From Desulfuromonas thiophila (lineage in GTDB: Bacteria; Desulfobacterota; Desulfuromonadia; Desulfuromonadales; Desulfuromonadaceae), in contig NZ_FNAQ01000002.1 in the NCBI RefSeq assembly GCF_900101955.1, positions 275,576 through 339,575 on the forward strand: DNA of 64,000 nucleotides. The letters are read 5' to 3'. Below the pieces are notes generated by a model. That model had not been told where the DNA came from and searched no databases. It saw nothing but the letters and a program-made list of their open reading frames with translations. Position numbers and translations under genes: made by a program. This document shows, piece by piece, positions 15,824-24,749 of the stretch (the stretch's first letter is position 1; each line of letters begins with the position of its first letter).

Positions 15824-17404
15824 TTATTCGCACAGATTGACCTCGATGTCCCAGTTTTTGACTTTCATGGTGCCGTTGACGGCCAGGTTCTGCTGCATTT
15901 TGAAGCAGCGGTCGAACAGCTGCGGCTCGTGGCCAACGCCCTTGGAGAGGGTTTCCTTGCAGGCGCGGTCGAAGTAATCCTGCAGGATCGGACGGTAGTC
16001 GGGATGGGCGCAGACGTTGATGAGCTTCTGGGCGCGATCCTTCGGTGCCAGGCCGCGCAGGTCGGCCAGACCCTGCTCGGTGACCAGCACGTCGAGGTCG
16101 TGCTCGGTGTGGTCGATGTGCGGCGCCTTGGGTACCACGCAGGTGATACCGGTGGGGTCGGTCTTGCTCGGCCGCACCGACGGGGTGTGCATGATGGACA
16201 GGTAGGCGTTGCGCAAGAAGTCGCCGCTGCCGCCGATGCCGTTGATCATGCGGGTACCGCCGACCAGGGTGGAGTTGGCGTGAGCGTAGATGTCGAACTC
16301 TACCGGCGTGTTCATGGCGATGCACCCCAGCCGGCGGATGGGCTCGGGGGCGTTGGAGATGGACAGCGGCCGCAGCACGATCTTGTCGGCATATTTGTCC
16401 CAGTTGTCGAAGAAGCGGGGAAAGCCCGGCGTTTCCGACAACGACAGGGAGCAAGAAGAAGCGAAGCGCAGTTTGCCGGAGTCGAACAGGTCGAGCATGG
16501 TGTCCTGCAGTACTTCTGTGAACACGTTCAGGTTGGAGAAGGGGCCCTTGGCCAGGCCGCCGACGACGGCGTTGGCGATGGAGCCGACACCCGACTGCAG
16601 CGGCAGCAGGTTTTCCGGCAGGCGGCCGGCCTTCACCTCATCGGCGAAGAACTGCATGATGTGACCGGCGATGGCTTCGGAGGTGTCATCCATCTCGGCA
16701 AAGGCACGGCCCTTGTCACGGTATTTTGATTCGACCACGGCGATGATCTTGTCCGGGTCGCAGGGAAAAGCCGAAGAGCCGATGCGGTCGTCTGCCTTGC
16801 AGATCAGCAGCGGTTCGCGGTGCGGCGGATTGCGCGGAATCAGGCAGTCGTGCATGCCTTCGAAGGAGGGCTGTCCGGTGTTGACCTCGAGAATGATCTT
16901 GTCGGCGATCATCAGGATTTCACCGATTACGCCACAGGAGGTGGTCGGTACCAGTGAGCCGTCGGCATTCACCGCCGACACCTCGATGATGGCGATGTCG
17001 ATTTTCGGGGTGTAGAAGCCGTAGCCGAGATCCTGGGCAAAGAGGGAGAGATGTTTGTCGCCCATGCGGATACGGCCCTCGTTGATCCCCTTGGCGATGT
17101 TCTTGCCGGTCTGGTAGGGCCAGCGGCGGTCGATCATGTCCAGTTCCGCCCAGCGGTTTTCGGTTTCGGCGCCGACCGAGGCGCCGATAAACAGGTTGAA
17201 CTTCATCTTGCCCTGCAGATTGTTCTTCTCGACATAGTCGGCCAGGGCGATGGGTACCGCCTTGGGGTAGCCGGCCGGGGTGAAACCGGACCAGCCCAGA
17301 TCCATTCCTGGCTTGAAGAATTCGATGCAGTCTTCGGCGCTGCGGACCTTGTCGAGCAGGGACTTGCGACGAACGCGACTTGCGAGACTTCCATAATCCG
17401 ACAT
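15824..17404 (-). CDS. Acetyl-CoA hydrolase/transferase (succinyl-CoA:acetate CoA-transferase type), paralogue 3
   Basis: Enzyme of 526 residues, a near copy of paralogue 2 with the same GMDLGWSGFTPAGYPK, GVGSIANAV and VFTEVLQD motifs. The ATG follows AAGGAGG. Differences from paralogue 2 include the segment EVSAVNADGSLVPTTS against EVSAITEDCGLVPTSS, and the C-terminus DIEVNLCE against DINIDLCE. The upstream region contains TTGACA but no well-spaced -10, so its promoter probably differs from the other two. Three adjacent copies of one activity with different leaders suggest dosage or condition-specific expression (inference). Confidence 0.9.
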   Translation of the reverse strand: MSDYGSLASRVRRKSLLDKVRSAEDCIEFFKPGMDLGWSGFTPAGYPKAVPIALADYVEKNNLQGKMKFNLFIGASVGAETENRWAELDMIDRRWPYQTGKNIAKGINEGRIRMGDKHLSLFAQDLGYGFYTPKIDIAIIEVSAVNADGSLVPTTSCGVIGEILMIADKIILEVNTGQPSFEGMHDCLIPRNPPHREPLLICKADDRIGSSAFPCDPDKIIAVVESKYRDKGRAFAEMDDTSEAIAGHIMQFFADEVKAGRLPENLLPLQSGVGSIANAVVGGLAKGPFSNLNVFTEVLQDTMLDLFDSGKLRFASSCSLSLSETPGFPRFFDNWDKYADKIVLRPLSISNAPEPIRRLGCIAMNTPVEFDIYAHANSTLVGGTRMINGIGGSGDFLRNAYLSIMHTPSVRPSKTDPTGITCVVPKAPHIDHTEHDLDVLVTEQGLADLRGLAPKDRAQKLINVCAHPDYRPILQDYFDRACKETLSKGVGHEPQLFDRCFKMQQNLAVNGTMKVKNWDIEVNLCE

Positions 17405-17604
17405 GGGTTTTTCCTCCTTGAACAGACAAAAGGTTCCGCACGGTGCTGGACTGCGCTGGGCAGTCGATGGGCAGGGTGGCGGAGCGACAGGCGGGGGATT
17501 TTGTGAGACTGCCTGGCGGCAGACCCCGGGCTTGACTACCTGATGTGATATTTTATGTCAAGTTAAATGATGTATAAAATGACATAAGTGGTTTGTGGCG
17601 CAGA

Positions 17605-17632
17605 TAAAAAAGCCCGCCGGAGGGGGCGGGCT
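17605..17632 (-). terminator. Intrinsic terminator after bamD-like gene
   Basis: GC-rich stem (AGCCCGCC at 17611-17618 pairing with GGCGGGCT at 17625-17632) followed on the minus strand by a T-run. It lies about 35 bases after the lipoprotein gene stop. Confidence 0.85.
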
Positions 17633-17665
17633 TGAGGAGCGCTGACGCGCAGATTTTGCAGAGAA

Positions 17666-18424
17666 TCAGATTCTCTGTTTGCTGCGGAACTTACGCAGTT
17701 GCTTGCGCAACTCGATACTGCTGGCCTGTTGCTCCAGTGCGTTGAGCAGAGCCAAGGCTTCATCGCGTTGGCCGGCGGCGGCATACGCCTGGGCCAGGCC
17801 AAAGCGCACCTGGTCACGCTCACTGGTTTCCGGGTAGTTGTTCAGCAGATCGCGATAGCGCTTGATGGCCGCATCGTAACGCTTGGTTTTACGGTAGAAA
17901 TCGGCGACATAACGCTCCTGCCCGGCCAGCCGGTCACGACACTGACGGATCAGGCTGTCAAGTTCGGCGCTGTCAGCATAGGCTGGATCCTGCCGCTTAA
18001 GTTGTTCAAAGCTGGCCAGGGCGTTTCGGGTCGCGCTCTGATCCTGGTCGATCCCGCGCATCTCGCTGAAGTGGGCCTTGCCCAGGCGCAACAGAACCGC
18101 GCTGGTATGGACATGTTCGGGGTGCTGCTTGAGAAAATCCTCGTAAGCGGCAATGGCCTCGATGGTCTGGCCGCTTTCGTAGTAGGCGTCAGCGATGCGT
18201 AATTCCGCCAGAGTGGTCAACTCGGGGCTGTGGAAGGCGTCGCGCACCTTTTGCCAGTTTTCGATGGCACTCTGGTGGTGGCCGGCTTCGTGTTCCTGTT
18301 CGGCCTTCTTGAACTCCGCGGCAATCCCTGGCGGTGGCGGAGCGGTTTTTGGACGGCCGCAGCCGTTCAGAGCCAGGGTGAACAACAGCAGGGCAGGCAG
18401 CAGCAAGATCAAGCCGGTACGCAT
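17666..18424 (-). CDS. Outer-membrane assembly lipoprotein BamD-like (TPR)
   Basis: Lipoprotein of 252 residues. The signal peptide ends in a lipobox LNGC, with the acylated Cys at residue 22. Several TPR-like helix pairs follow (for example YYESGQTIEAIAAYEDFLKQHPEH and YRKTKRYDAAIKRYRDLLNNYPETS), the pattern of BamD/YfiO, which recruits unfolded outer-membrane proteins to the BamA complex. The start at 18424 was chosen because AAGGA lies seven bases upstream; two earlier residues would need TTG. A YbgF-like TPR protein is an alternative. It is 76 bases downstream of rpoH on the same strand and could be partly co-transcribed with it, which would fit envelope/heat-stress control. Confidence 0.75.
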   Translation of the reverse strand: MRTGLILLLPALLLFTLALNGCGRPKTAPPPPGIAAEFKKAEQEHEAGHHQSAIENWQKVRDAFHSPELTTLAELRIADAYYESGQTIEAIAAYEDFLKQHPEHVHTSAVLLRLGKAHFSEMRGIDQDQSATRNALASFEQLKRQDPAYADSAELDSLIRQCRDRLAGQERYVADFYRKTKRYDAAIKRYRDLLNNYPETSERDQVRFGLAQAYAAAGQRDEALALLNALEQQASSIELRKQLRKFRSKQRI

Positions 18425-18500
18425 GGGCAATCCTTCGTGACATCAGGGAAGAAAACACTCGACCGCTGAGTCTAAAGCATGGACCCGACGGACTCAAGCC

Positions 18501-19358
18501 TTATTGCGCCATCCCTTCGGTCTCTGGGGCCAGATCGGTCTGCAGCAGGGTGCGCAGGCGCTCAAGGGCGCGTTTTTCAATCTGGCGAATTCGTTCACGG
18601 CTGACGCCGAACTGGTCGGCCAGTTCCTGCAGGGTGCAGGGTTCCTCGGCCAGAATGCGCCGGACGACGATGCGACGTTCTCGATCGGACAGTTGTGCCA
18701 GCGCCTGTCGTACCTGCTGCTGGCGGTTAAGCTCGGTTTCCTGGGCGATGAGCAGTTGTTCCTGATCCTGCTCGGGGCTTTCCAGCAGGTCGAGCCGGCA
18801 AATATCCTCGCCTTCCACCAGCTCCGCATCCAGCGACACATCACGCGCCAAGCGCACGGACATCTCCTCGACCTCTGCCGTGCTGACATCGAGCTGACGG
18901 GCGATGGCACTGTCCTGTGTTTCCCCTTGCTGTTGCAGCATCTCACGTGTTTGACGCAGCTTGAAAAAGAGTTTGCGGCGTGCCTGGCTGGTGCCGATTT
19001 TCACCAGTGACCAGCTGTTGATGATGAAATTGTGGATATAGGCGCGGATCCACCAGACGGCATAGCTGATCAGACGGTTGTTGCGCTGGGGATCGAATTT
19101 CTTGACCGCGACCATCAGGCCGATGTTGCCTTCCTGAATCAGGTCGAGCAGTTTCAGGCCGTAAGCCCGGTATTCGTTGGCGATTTTGACGACAAAACGC
19201 AGATTGGCGCACACCAGACGCTGGGCCGCCTGCAGGTCATTATGCAGCCGATAGCGCAGTGCCAGCTCCTGTTCGGTTTCCCGGTCAAGCAGTTCATAAC
19301 GGTTGATCTGGGTCATGTAGTGTTCAAGACTGTTGCTGGTCAGCGTCAGGGCGGACAT
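18501..19358 (-). CDS. rpoH: RNA polymerase heat-shock sigma factor RpoH (sigma32)
   Basis: Group 3 sigma factor of 285 residues directing heat-shock transcription. Region 2 contains LIQEGNIGLMVAVKKFDP and the DNA-melting YAVWWIRAYIHNFI. The RpoH box follows as RRKLFFKLRQ at about residue 126-135. Region 4 has the helix-turn-helix ELADQFGVSRERIRQIE. Full length. AAGGAGG precedes the ATG. A perfect CIRCE operator lies 34 bases upstream, so HrcA repression of rpoH itself is expected, layering the two classical heat-shock circuits. Confidence 0.95.
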   Translation of the reverse strand: MSALTLTSNSLEHYMTQINRYELLDRETEQELALRYRLHNDLQAAQRLVCANLRFVVKIANEYRAYGLKLLDLIQEGNIGLMVAVKKFDPQRNNRLISYAVWWIRAYIHNFIINSWSLVKIGTSQARRKLFFKLRQTREMLQQQGETQDSAIARQLDVSTAEVEEMSVRLARDVSLDAELVEGEDICRLDLLESPEQDQEQLLIAQETELNRQQQVRQALAQLSDRERRIVVRRILAEEPCTLQELADQFGVSRERIRQIEKRALERLRTLLQTDLAPETEGMAQ

Positions 19359-19391
19359 GGAACCTCCTCCTTGGATGCGGAAAAGCGGCTG

Positions 19392-19418
19392 TTAGCACTC
19401 GTTGTCGGTGAGTGCTAA
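19392..19418. promoter_or_regulatory. CIRCE operator (HrcA binding site)
   Basis: TTAGCACTC at 19392-19400, a nine-base spacer, GAGTGCTAA at 19410-19418, an exact match to the CIRCE consensus. It is located between the predicted rpoH promoter and the rpoH start codon. Confidence 0.95.
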
Positions 19419-19419
19419 C

Positions 19420-19448
19420 AGCCTAGGAGGTTCATTCAGACATTGCAA
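19420..19448 (-). promoter_or_regulatory. Probable rpoH promoter overlapping the CIRCE region
   Basis: Minus strand TTGCAA (19448-19443), 17-base spacer, TAGGCT (19425-19420). The hexamers are only fair matches, but the -10 abuts the CIRCE element so that the operator would cover the start of transcription, as expected for HrcA repression. Confidence 0.45.
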
Positions 19449-19708
19449 CAAAAAATTGCTTGTGCTGCTTTGGCAGGTCGTGGCTGATCACAGCGGAACC
19501 TGTTCGCACACAGGTGCCGGGAGAAAAAGCCGGGGCTCATCCAGTCGCAGATGACGGTTTGAAATGCCCCGGCTCAAGGCAGATTGACAAGAGGTTGAAA
19601 AGGCGTTTTCCGCCTTGCTCACAACATCAATCTCTTACGAAATAAAGGCTTACGAATCAAGGATTGGGTTTGGTCGCCCAGCCATGGGTTCCGTGGCCTG
19701 GCAACCTG

Positions 19709-21127
19709 TTAATGAAACAGCTTGGCGTTGATCAGCATGTGAACGGCAATGCTGGCGGCGTAGCCCAGCGCCACCGCCGGGGTATAGACCAGGTGACGGC
19801 CGAAGGTGTAGATGCCACGGGCGGTACCCATCAGGCCGACGCCGGCCGCCGAACCGATGGACAGCAGGCTGCCACCTACACCGGCCGTCAGGGTCACCAG
19901 CAGCCAGTGGCCATGCGACATGTGCGGTTCCATGGTCAGCACGGCAAACATCACCGGAATGTTGTCAACGATGGCGGAGAGAATGCCGATCATGACGTTG
20001 GCATTAAAGGCGCCCAGATCGTTGTAGAGAAACTGTGACGCCATGGCCAGATAACCGAACTGGCTCAGACCGCCGACACACATGATGACCCCGTAGAAGA
20101 ACAGCAGCGTATCCCATTCGGCGCGGGCAATTTTGCGGAACAGATCGAAGCCCGGGCCGCCATGGCCTTCATTCTCAACCGGTTCCAGGTGCAGCGCCGG
20201 GTCCGCCATGTGGCCGGCGTGCTCACGCAGCTTGATGTAGTAGGAGAACCAGCCCAGATAGCCCAGACCCAGCATCATGCCGGCAGCCGGCGGCAAATGC
20301 AGAAAGTTGTGAAACGACACCGCCGTGACGATGGTCAGCAGGAACAGCAGCATAATGCGCTTGGCACCGAACTTCATGCTGACAAACTCATCGGCCGCCT
20401 GAGGACGCTCTTTACTGATGAAGAAACTCATGACCAAGGCAGGGACCAGCCAGTTGACCAGCGACGGCAGGAACAGGGCGAAGAACTCGCCGAAGGATAC
20501 CATGCCCTTTTGCCACACCATCAGGGTGGTGATGTCACCAAAGGGCGAGAAGGCGCCACCGGCATTGGCACCGACCACCACGTTGATGCAGGCCATGACA
20601 ACAAAGCGCTGGTTGGAGCCGCCCACGGCCATCACCACGGCGCCCATTAGCAGGGCGGTGGTCAGGTTGTCAGCAATGGGCGAGATGAAGAAGGCCAGCA
20701 ATCCGGTAAGCCAGAAAATGATCCGCAGCGAAAAGCCACGCGACACCAGCCAGGAGCGCAGGGCCTGAAAGATGTTACGCTCGTCCATGGCGTTGATGTA
20801 GGTCATGGCGACCAGCAGAAACAGAAACAACTCACCGTATTCCACCAGATTGTGCACAATCGCATCATGGGCAGCATCCGGCTCGCCCAGCGCCTTGAAG
20901 GTAATGGCGACCAGCACCCAGATGACCCCGGCAGCCAGCAGCACCGGCTTGCTTTTGCGCAGGTGCAGCTTCTCCTCCATAATCACCAGGGCATAGGCGC
21001 CGACGAACAGCACCAGCGCCAGAATGCCCAGACCGGTGCCGGTCAGGTCGCGCACGCTGGCGCTGCCGTCGTTGGCCAGAGCCGGCAGAGCCGTCAGGCT
21101 CAGCAGAAGTGTCAACAGTGTTTTCAT
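19709..21127 (-). CDS. nhaD: Na+/H+ antiporter NhaD-type
   Basis: Inner-membrane sodium/proton antiporter of 472 residues with an N-terminal signal-like segment (MKTLLTLLLSLTALPALA) and about 11-12 hydrophobic helices. Typical NhaD stretches are seen: the EYGELFLFLLVAMTYIN region, GANAGGAFSPFGDITTLMVWQ, and VDNIPVMFAVLTM. The start at 21127 was chosen because GAGGGAA precedes it and a cleavable N-terminus is common in NhaD proteins. It should use or restore the sodium gradient, which also fits the sodium-translocating decarboxylase near 60 kb. Confidence 0.9.
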   Translation of the reverse strand: MKTLLTLLLSLTALPALANDGSASVRDLTGTGLGILALVLFVGAYALVIMEEKLHLRKSKPVLLAAGVIWVLVAITFKALGEPDAAHDAIVHNLVEYGELFLFLLVAMTYINAMDERNIFQALRSWLVSRGFSLRIIFWLTGLLAFFISPIADNLTTALLMGAVVMAVGGSNQRFVVMACINVVVGANAGGAFSPFGDITTLMVWQKGMVSFGEFFALFLPSLVNWLVPALVMSFFISKERPQAADEFVSMKFGAKRIMLLFLLTIVTAVSFHNFLHLPPAAGMMLGLGYLGWFSYYIKLREHAGHMADPALHLEPVENEGHGGPGFDLFRKIARAEWDTLLFFYGVIMCVGGLSQFGYLAMASQFLYNDLGAFNANVMIGILSAIVDNIPVMFAVLTMEPHMSHGHWLLVTLTAGVGGSLLSIGSAAGVGLMGTARGIYTFGRHLVYTPAVALGYAASIAVHMLINAKLFH

Positions 21128-22153
21128 GGGTTCCCTCGTCCGAAAAGTGGAAAGAATAAAAAGAGCATCAAGAAGATTCTGTGAGGCTGGCAATGGGCTG
21201 GCGCACTACTGAGCAGTCAACCTGTGGGCCAACGCAGCAGAGCGCCGTCAGCAACAACAACGCTTAAATTGGTATCGACCAAAAATGCTGATCCGTAGTG
21301 CCGGGCTGCGGCCACGGGACAGGCGTCATCCATTGCATCGACAGGTCGGGACAAGGGGTGACGCTGGCGCCGCGGCACAGCGAAACCCTGACCGGTACGG
21401 CAGCCCAGCAGCACGGTGGACGGAACCAGATTGGCAGAAATCCTTGCGTTTCCGGTGCTTGCGGTGACGGTGCCGGTCGGGCTGGAGTGCGGGCCAGGCG
21501 CGGAGCGGTTTTCAGCTGGAGATGTTGGAGGACTGGGGCGGTGGGCGCGGACTCAGCGGCAGCAGGCCGTGCCGGTGAGGAACCCGCAGGTGGTGAGAGT
21601 TGTCTGGGAAAAAACAGGCGCTGATGGCCAGACGAAGGAGCCTGGCCGTGGCCGGGGGGACGATGGCAACACTTTTACAGAAAAGGTTTTCCGCCTCAAC
21701 GGGTACCGGTGAGGTTGCAATATGCTCCTCGGGCTGATCCGGCGTGCACAACTCGACGCTGACCGGGACATCGCTCAGCCAGATGGTTGTTGTCGCGGGG
21801 CCACTGGCGGCAAGGACAAAGAGGCACAGCCAGAGCCAGATGAGCAGACGGGCGCTGTTGCACAGGCCTGGTTTTTGCGGGTGGCAAAGCAGGGTGAACA
21901 CCGGGCAGGTCGCTTTCCTGGGCAGCGGATAAAGGCTGGGGTTGGGATTGCCGGAGGAGGGTCGGGATGAACCTGGGTGACCTGCCATGGCATGGGCGGA
22001 TACTAGGTCAGTGGTGGTGACGCTGTCCAGCGGATTTTATTTTGTTGCTGTCGGCAGGCTGCCTCCGGTTGCATTGCCAGCTAAGCAGGTTCATGTTTAA
22101 CTGCATTGCGTTGAGAGGGGGGGACTGCGTCAGCTCGGAAAGGAAGCGGAACC
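21128..22153. other. About 1 kb with no confident gene
   Basis: Between nhaD and the CorC/HlyC-like gene. Several overlapping frames are open on both strands because of high GC, but none has a recognised domain. One minus-strand frame with a possible membrane segment is listed separately. No tRNA, terminator with a clear T-run, or riboswitch signature was found. Confidence 0.4.
21512..21988 (-). CDS. Hypothetical protein with one hydrophobic segment (doubtful)
   Basis: Frame of 158 residues not overlapped by any recognised gene. One hydrophobic stretch (ARLLIWLWLCLFVLAASG, about residues 47-64) could be a signal or membrane anchor. The remainder is Pro/Ser/His-rich without a known domain. 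There is no strong ribosome binding site and the start is unclear; it may begin nearer the hydrophobic stretch. It may be a small secreted protein or simply an open frame in GC-rich sequence. Confidence 0.3.
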   Translation of the reverse strand: MAGHPGSSRPSSGNPNPSLYPLPRKATCPVFTLLCHPQKPGLCNSARLLIWLWLCLFVLAASGPATTTIWLSDVPVSVELCTPDQPEEHIATSPVPVEAENLFCKSVAIVPPATARLLRLAISACFFPDNSHHLRVPHRHGLLPLSPRPPPQSSNISS

Positions 22154-23509
22154 ATGATGCGTGTTGCTGTGCTGCTGGGCCTGATTGTGCTGAACGGTAT
22201 GCTCGCCATGGCCGAGGTGGCGCTGCTGACGGTACGTCGCAGCCGGCTGGAGCGCCGGGCTGAACAGGGCGATGGCGCGGCGGCCTGCGCGCTGCGCCTG
22301 CAGCTTGAGCCGACCCGTTTTCTCTCCACGGTGCAGATTGGTATTACCGCGATAGGTTTACTCAACGGCATTGTTGGTGAGGCGGTTCTGGCGCGGCCAT
22401 TGGCGGCGCAACTGCGGCTGTTGGGTCTGGCACAGGATAGCAGTGAGGTGTTGGCAACGGTACTGGTGGTGGTTGCCATCACCTATGCCACCATTGTGCT
22501 GGGAGAGCTGGTGCCCAAGCGGATAGGCCAGCAACAAGCCGAAACCGTTGCCTGTCTGATGGCTCGTCCGCTGGCGCTGCTGGCCCTGTTGACGCGCCCT
22601 TTTGTTCACTTGCTCAGCTTCTCAACGGAACGGTTACTGCGGCTGTGGGGCCGCGGTCCGGCAGAAGCGGCTGAAGCCCTGACCGAAGAGGATCTTCTGG
22701 CGCTGTTACTAGAGGGCTCGCGTTGTGGCCTGATTGCCGAGCGCGAGCATCTTTTGCTGCGCAACGTGTTTCGGCTCGATGAGCGCCCCATCAGCCTGCT
22801 GATGACGCCCCGACACGAGATCGTGTTTCTCGATGTCGAGCGGCCGTTCGATTGCCTGCTGGATCAGGCAGTTGCCGCCAATCTGTCGCGTTTTCCGGTC
22901 TGCCGTGGAAGCCTTGATCAGTTGGAGGGTATCGTTACCACCAAGCGTCTGCTGCGCCTCTACCGTGCCGGCCAGCGCCAGCTGCCTCGCCAGGCCCTGC
23001 AGCCGCCGGTTTATGTGCCGGAAAGTCTCAGTACCCTGAACCTGCTGGAACGGTTTCAGACCAGCGGCAGCGCGATGCTGTTTGTCATTGACGAATATGG
23101 TGCGTTGCAGGGCCTGATTACCCTGCAGGACGTGCTGGAGGCCCTGGCCGGACGTTTTCCTGCGCCTGGCCAGAGTAACGACAGTCTGCAGCCGCTGCAG
23201 CGCGCTGATGGTTCCTGGCTGCTTGATGGCCTGATGCCGGTGGACGAAGTGCGTGAACTGCTGGCGTTGGGCGCTCTGCCAGGCCAGGAACGCGGCCTGT
23301 ATCAGACCCTGGGCGGGCTGCTGCAGGTGCTGGCCGGTCATCTGCCACAGCTGGGCGAGGTGCTCGAATGGCAGGACTGGTGTTTTGAGGTGGTCGATCT
23401 CGATGGCCATCGGGTGGATCGGGTACTGGTTCGTCGGCGGCAAGTGCCGCCGGCAACGCAACCAAACGATGGCGCAGAGGCTGTGCCCGCAGGGAGAACA
23501 ACAGCATGA
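22154..23509 (+). CDS. CNNM/CorC-HlyC family membrane protein (DUF21-CBS)
   Basis: Protein of 451 residues: four-helix DUF21/CNNM transmembrane domain (about 1-150, beginning with LGLIVLNGMLAMAEVALL), a CBS pair (about 200-320, with MTPRHEIVFLD and VIDEYGALQGLITLQDVLEAL) and a C-terminal CorC/HlyC transporter-associated domain (335-425). The family is linked to magnesium or cobalt efflux. The ATG follows a GGAAAGGAAG-type site. It overlaps fluC by ATGA, so the two membrane genes are translationally coupled. Confidence 0.9.
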   Translation: MMRVAVLLGLIVLNGMLAMAEVALLTVRRSRLERRAEQGDGAAACALRLQLEPTRFLSTVQIGITAIGLLNGIVGEAVLARPLAAQLRLLGLAQDSSEVLATVLVVVAITYATIVLGELVPKRIGQQQAETVACLMARPLALLALLTRPFVHLLSFSTERLLRLWGRGPAEAAEALTEEDLLALLLEGSRCGLIAEREHLLLRNVFRLDERPISLLMTPRHEIVFLDVERPFDCLLDQAVAANLSRFPVCRGSLDQLEGIVTTKRLLRLYRAGQRQLPRQALQPPVYVPESLSTLNLLERFQTSGSAMLFVIDEYGALQGLITLQDVLEALAGRFPAPGQSNDSLQPLQRADGSWLLDGLMPVDEVRELLALGALPGQERGLYQTLGGLLQVLAGHLPQLGEVLEWQDWCFEVVDLDGHRVDRVLVRRRQVPPATQPNDGAEAVPAGRTTA

Positions 23510-23880
23510 CAAAGTGGTTGGCGGTGGCCCTCGGCGGCGGTTGTGGCTGCCTGTGCCGTTATTGGCTGTCGGGTTGGGTCTACGCCTGGCTGGGGCGCGG
23601 TCTGCCCTATGGTACCCTGGCCGTGAATCTGCTGGGTTCGTTTTTGCTGGGCCTGCTGATGGAACTGGCCCTGCGCACCACCCTGATCGGCGAAATCGGC
23701 CGCCTGGCGCTCTGTATCGGCTTCATGGGCGGCTTTACCACGTTTTCCACCTTTTCCTTTGAAACCTGGCGTCTGCTGGAGGCCGGCCAATGGCTGGGTG
23801 CTGGTCTGAACGTGGTGCTCAATGTGGTGCTGTGCCTGGTTGGAACAGGGTTGGGCATTGCTCTGGCCCGCAGCCTGTAG
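23506..23880 (+). CDS. crcB: Fluoride exporter FluC/CrcB
   Basis: Small four-helix membrane protein of 124 residues that forms dual-topology dimeric fluoride channels. Family residues seen are GGGCGCLCRYWLS at the N-terminus, PYGTLAVNLLGSFLLG, and GFMGGFTTFSTFSFE, which holds the Phe box and the sodium-coordinating turn. Usual length. Its start overlaps the upstream gene. I looked for a fluoride riboswitch before the operon and did not find a convincing one. A DUF190 gene follows, a frequent neighbour of crcB. Confidence 0.95.
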   Translation: MTKWLAVALGGGCGCLCRYWLSGWVYAWLGRGLPYGTLAVNLLGSFLLGLLMELALRTTLIGEIGRLALCIGFMGGFTTFSTFSFETWRLLEAGQWLGAGLNVVLNVVLCLVGTGLGIALARSL

Positions 23881-23923
23881 CCGGGGTGCCGGCTTTCTGG
23901 CCCCGTTAAGGAGGAGGATGACG

Positions 23924-24289
23924 ATGCAACGGGAGACACAACAGCTGTTGCGGCTGTTTGTTGGTGAGGATGCCCGCTGGCAGCACCAGCCGCTGCACGA
24001 GGCTCTGCTGGAGCTGCTGCGTGATCAGGGCTGTCAGGGCGCAACCGTGGTCAAGGCGGTGGCCGGTTTCGGCCACCACCGGCAGATTCACAGCGATCAG
24101 CTGCTGCGGCTATCGGCCCAGCGGCCTCTGATTGTCGAGGTGGTTGACCGGGCCTCTCGTATCGAGGCGTTGCTGCCCCTGCTGGCACCGATGCTGACCG
24201 AGGGGCTGGCGCTGGTGGTGCCGGTCGAGGTGATCCGCTTTGTCGCCCCTAGGGCTCCAGCGGATGGCAGGGAATCGACAGGCGGATGA
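23924..24289 (+). CDS. DUF190 family protein
   Basis: Cytoplasmic protein of 121 residues with a PII-like ferredoxin fold (DUF190). Visible family elements are RLFVGEDARW near the N-terminus and VVKAVAGFGHH. The function is not firmly known; genetic linkage to fluC/crcB is common, so a role in fluoride resistance or its regulation is inferred. ATG 23924 is preferred over 23918 because AGGAGG is nine bases upstream of the former and only three from the latter. The last 41 bases overlap the convergent gene at 24249. Confidence 0.85.
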   Translation: MQRETQQLLRLFVGEDARWQHQPLHEALLELLRDQGCQGATVVKAVAGFGHHRQIHSDQLLRLSAQRPLIVEVVDRASRIEALLPLLAPMLTEGLALVVPVEVIRFVAPRAPADGRESTGG

Positions 24290-24749
24290 TCTCGCCGCGG
24301 CGGGCGATGAGCACGTTCTTGTCGCTCAGGGTGGGAGCGTAGCCTTCAGTGCCTTCGCAGCGGATGGCGTAGCGGGCATTGTAGTCCAGTCCGGGGATGA
24401 AGGCCGGCAGCTGGTAGCGGATATCATCAACGGTGCAGAACACCCCGTCGCGCAGCAGGGGTTCATCGGCGTCCTGCACGCTGTTGTCATTGTGGTCGGC
24501 GAAGGCTTCGATAACCAAAGTGCCACGCTGGGTTGACAGGCTCGGGGTGCGGTCGAGCACGATATTGAGGATGTTGCCACGCCGGCCGGGCGGATCGACG
24601 GGTTCGGTCTGTTCGAAACCCTGTTGACCGGCGGGTGACTGCTGCAGTTCGGCGGCCAGCTCGGTGTCGGCCGTCAGGCCGGGCCGGGCCATGATCAGGG
24701 TCAGCAGTGGCAGGGCGAAAAGCGATAGCGCGAAGGAGCGGGTCGTCAT
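24249..24749 (-). CDS. Exported hypothetical protein with a Ca-binding-like loop
   Basis: Protein of 166 residues with a signal peptide (MTTRSFALSLFALPLLTLIM, then ARPGLTA). The mature part contains ADHNDNSVQDADEP at about 98-111, the Asp-rich loop seen in SdrD-B-like or dockerin-like calcium sites, followed by a short beta-rich domain with two Cys. The start at 24749 was chosen as the first Met of the signal peptide; a longer frame exists. Function unknown, probably periplasmic or surface-associated. Confidence 0.55.
   Translation of the reverse strand: MTTRSFALSLFALPLLTLIMARPGLTADTELAAELQQSPAGQQGFEQTEPVDPPGRRGNILNIVLDRTPSLSTQRGTLVIEAFADHNDNSVQDADEPLLRDGVFCTVDDIRYQLPAFIPGLDYNARYAIRCEGTEGYAPTLSDKNVLIARRGEIIRLSIPCHPLEP

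Noticed and set aside
21960..22153. Possible fluoride riboswitch before the CorC/HlyC-like and crcB pair
   Set aside because: A short GGTGACGC-like stretch is present, but the conserved pseudoknot pairing and the spacing of the core do not fit.
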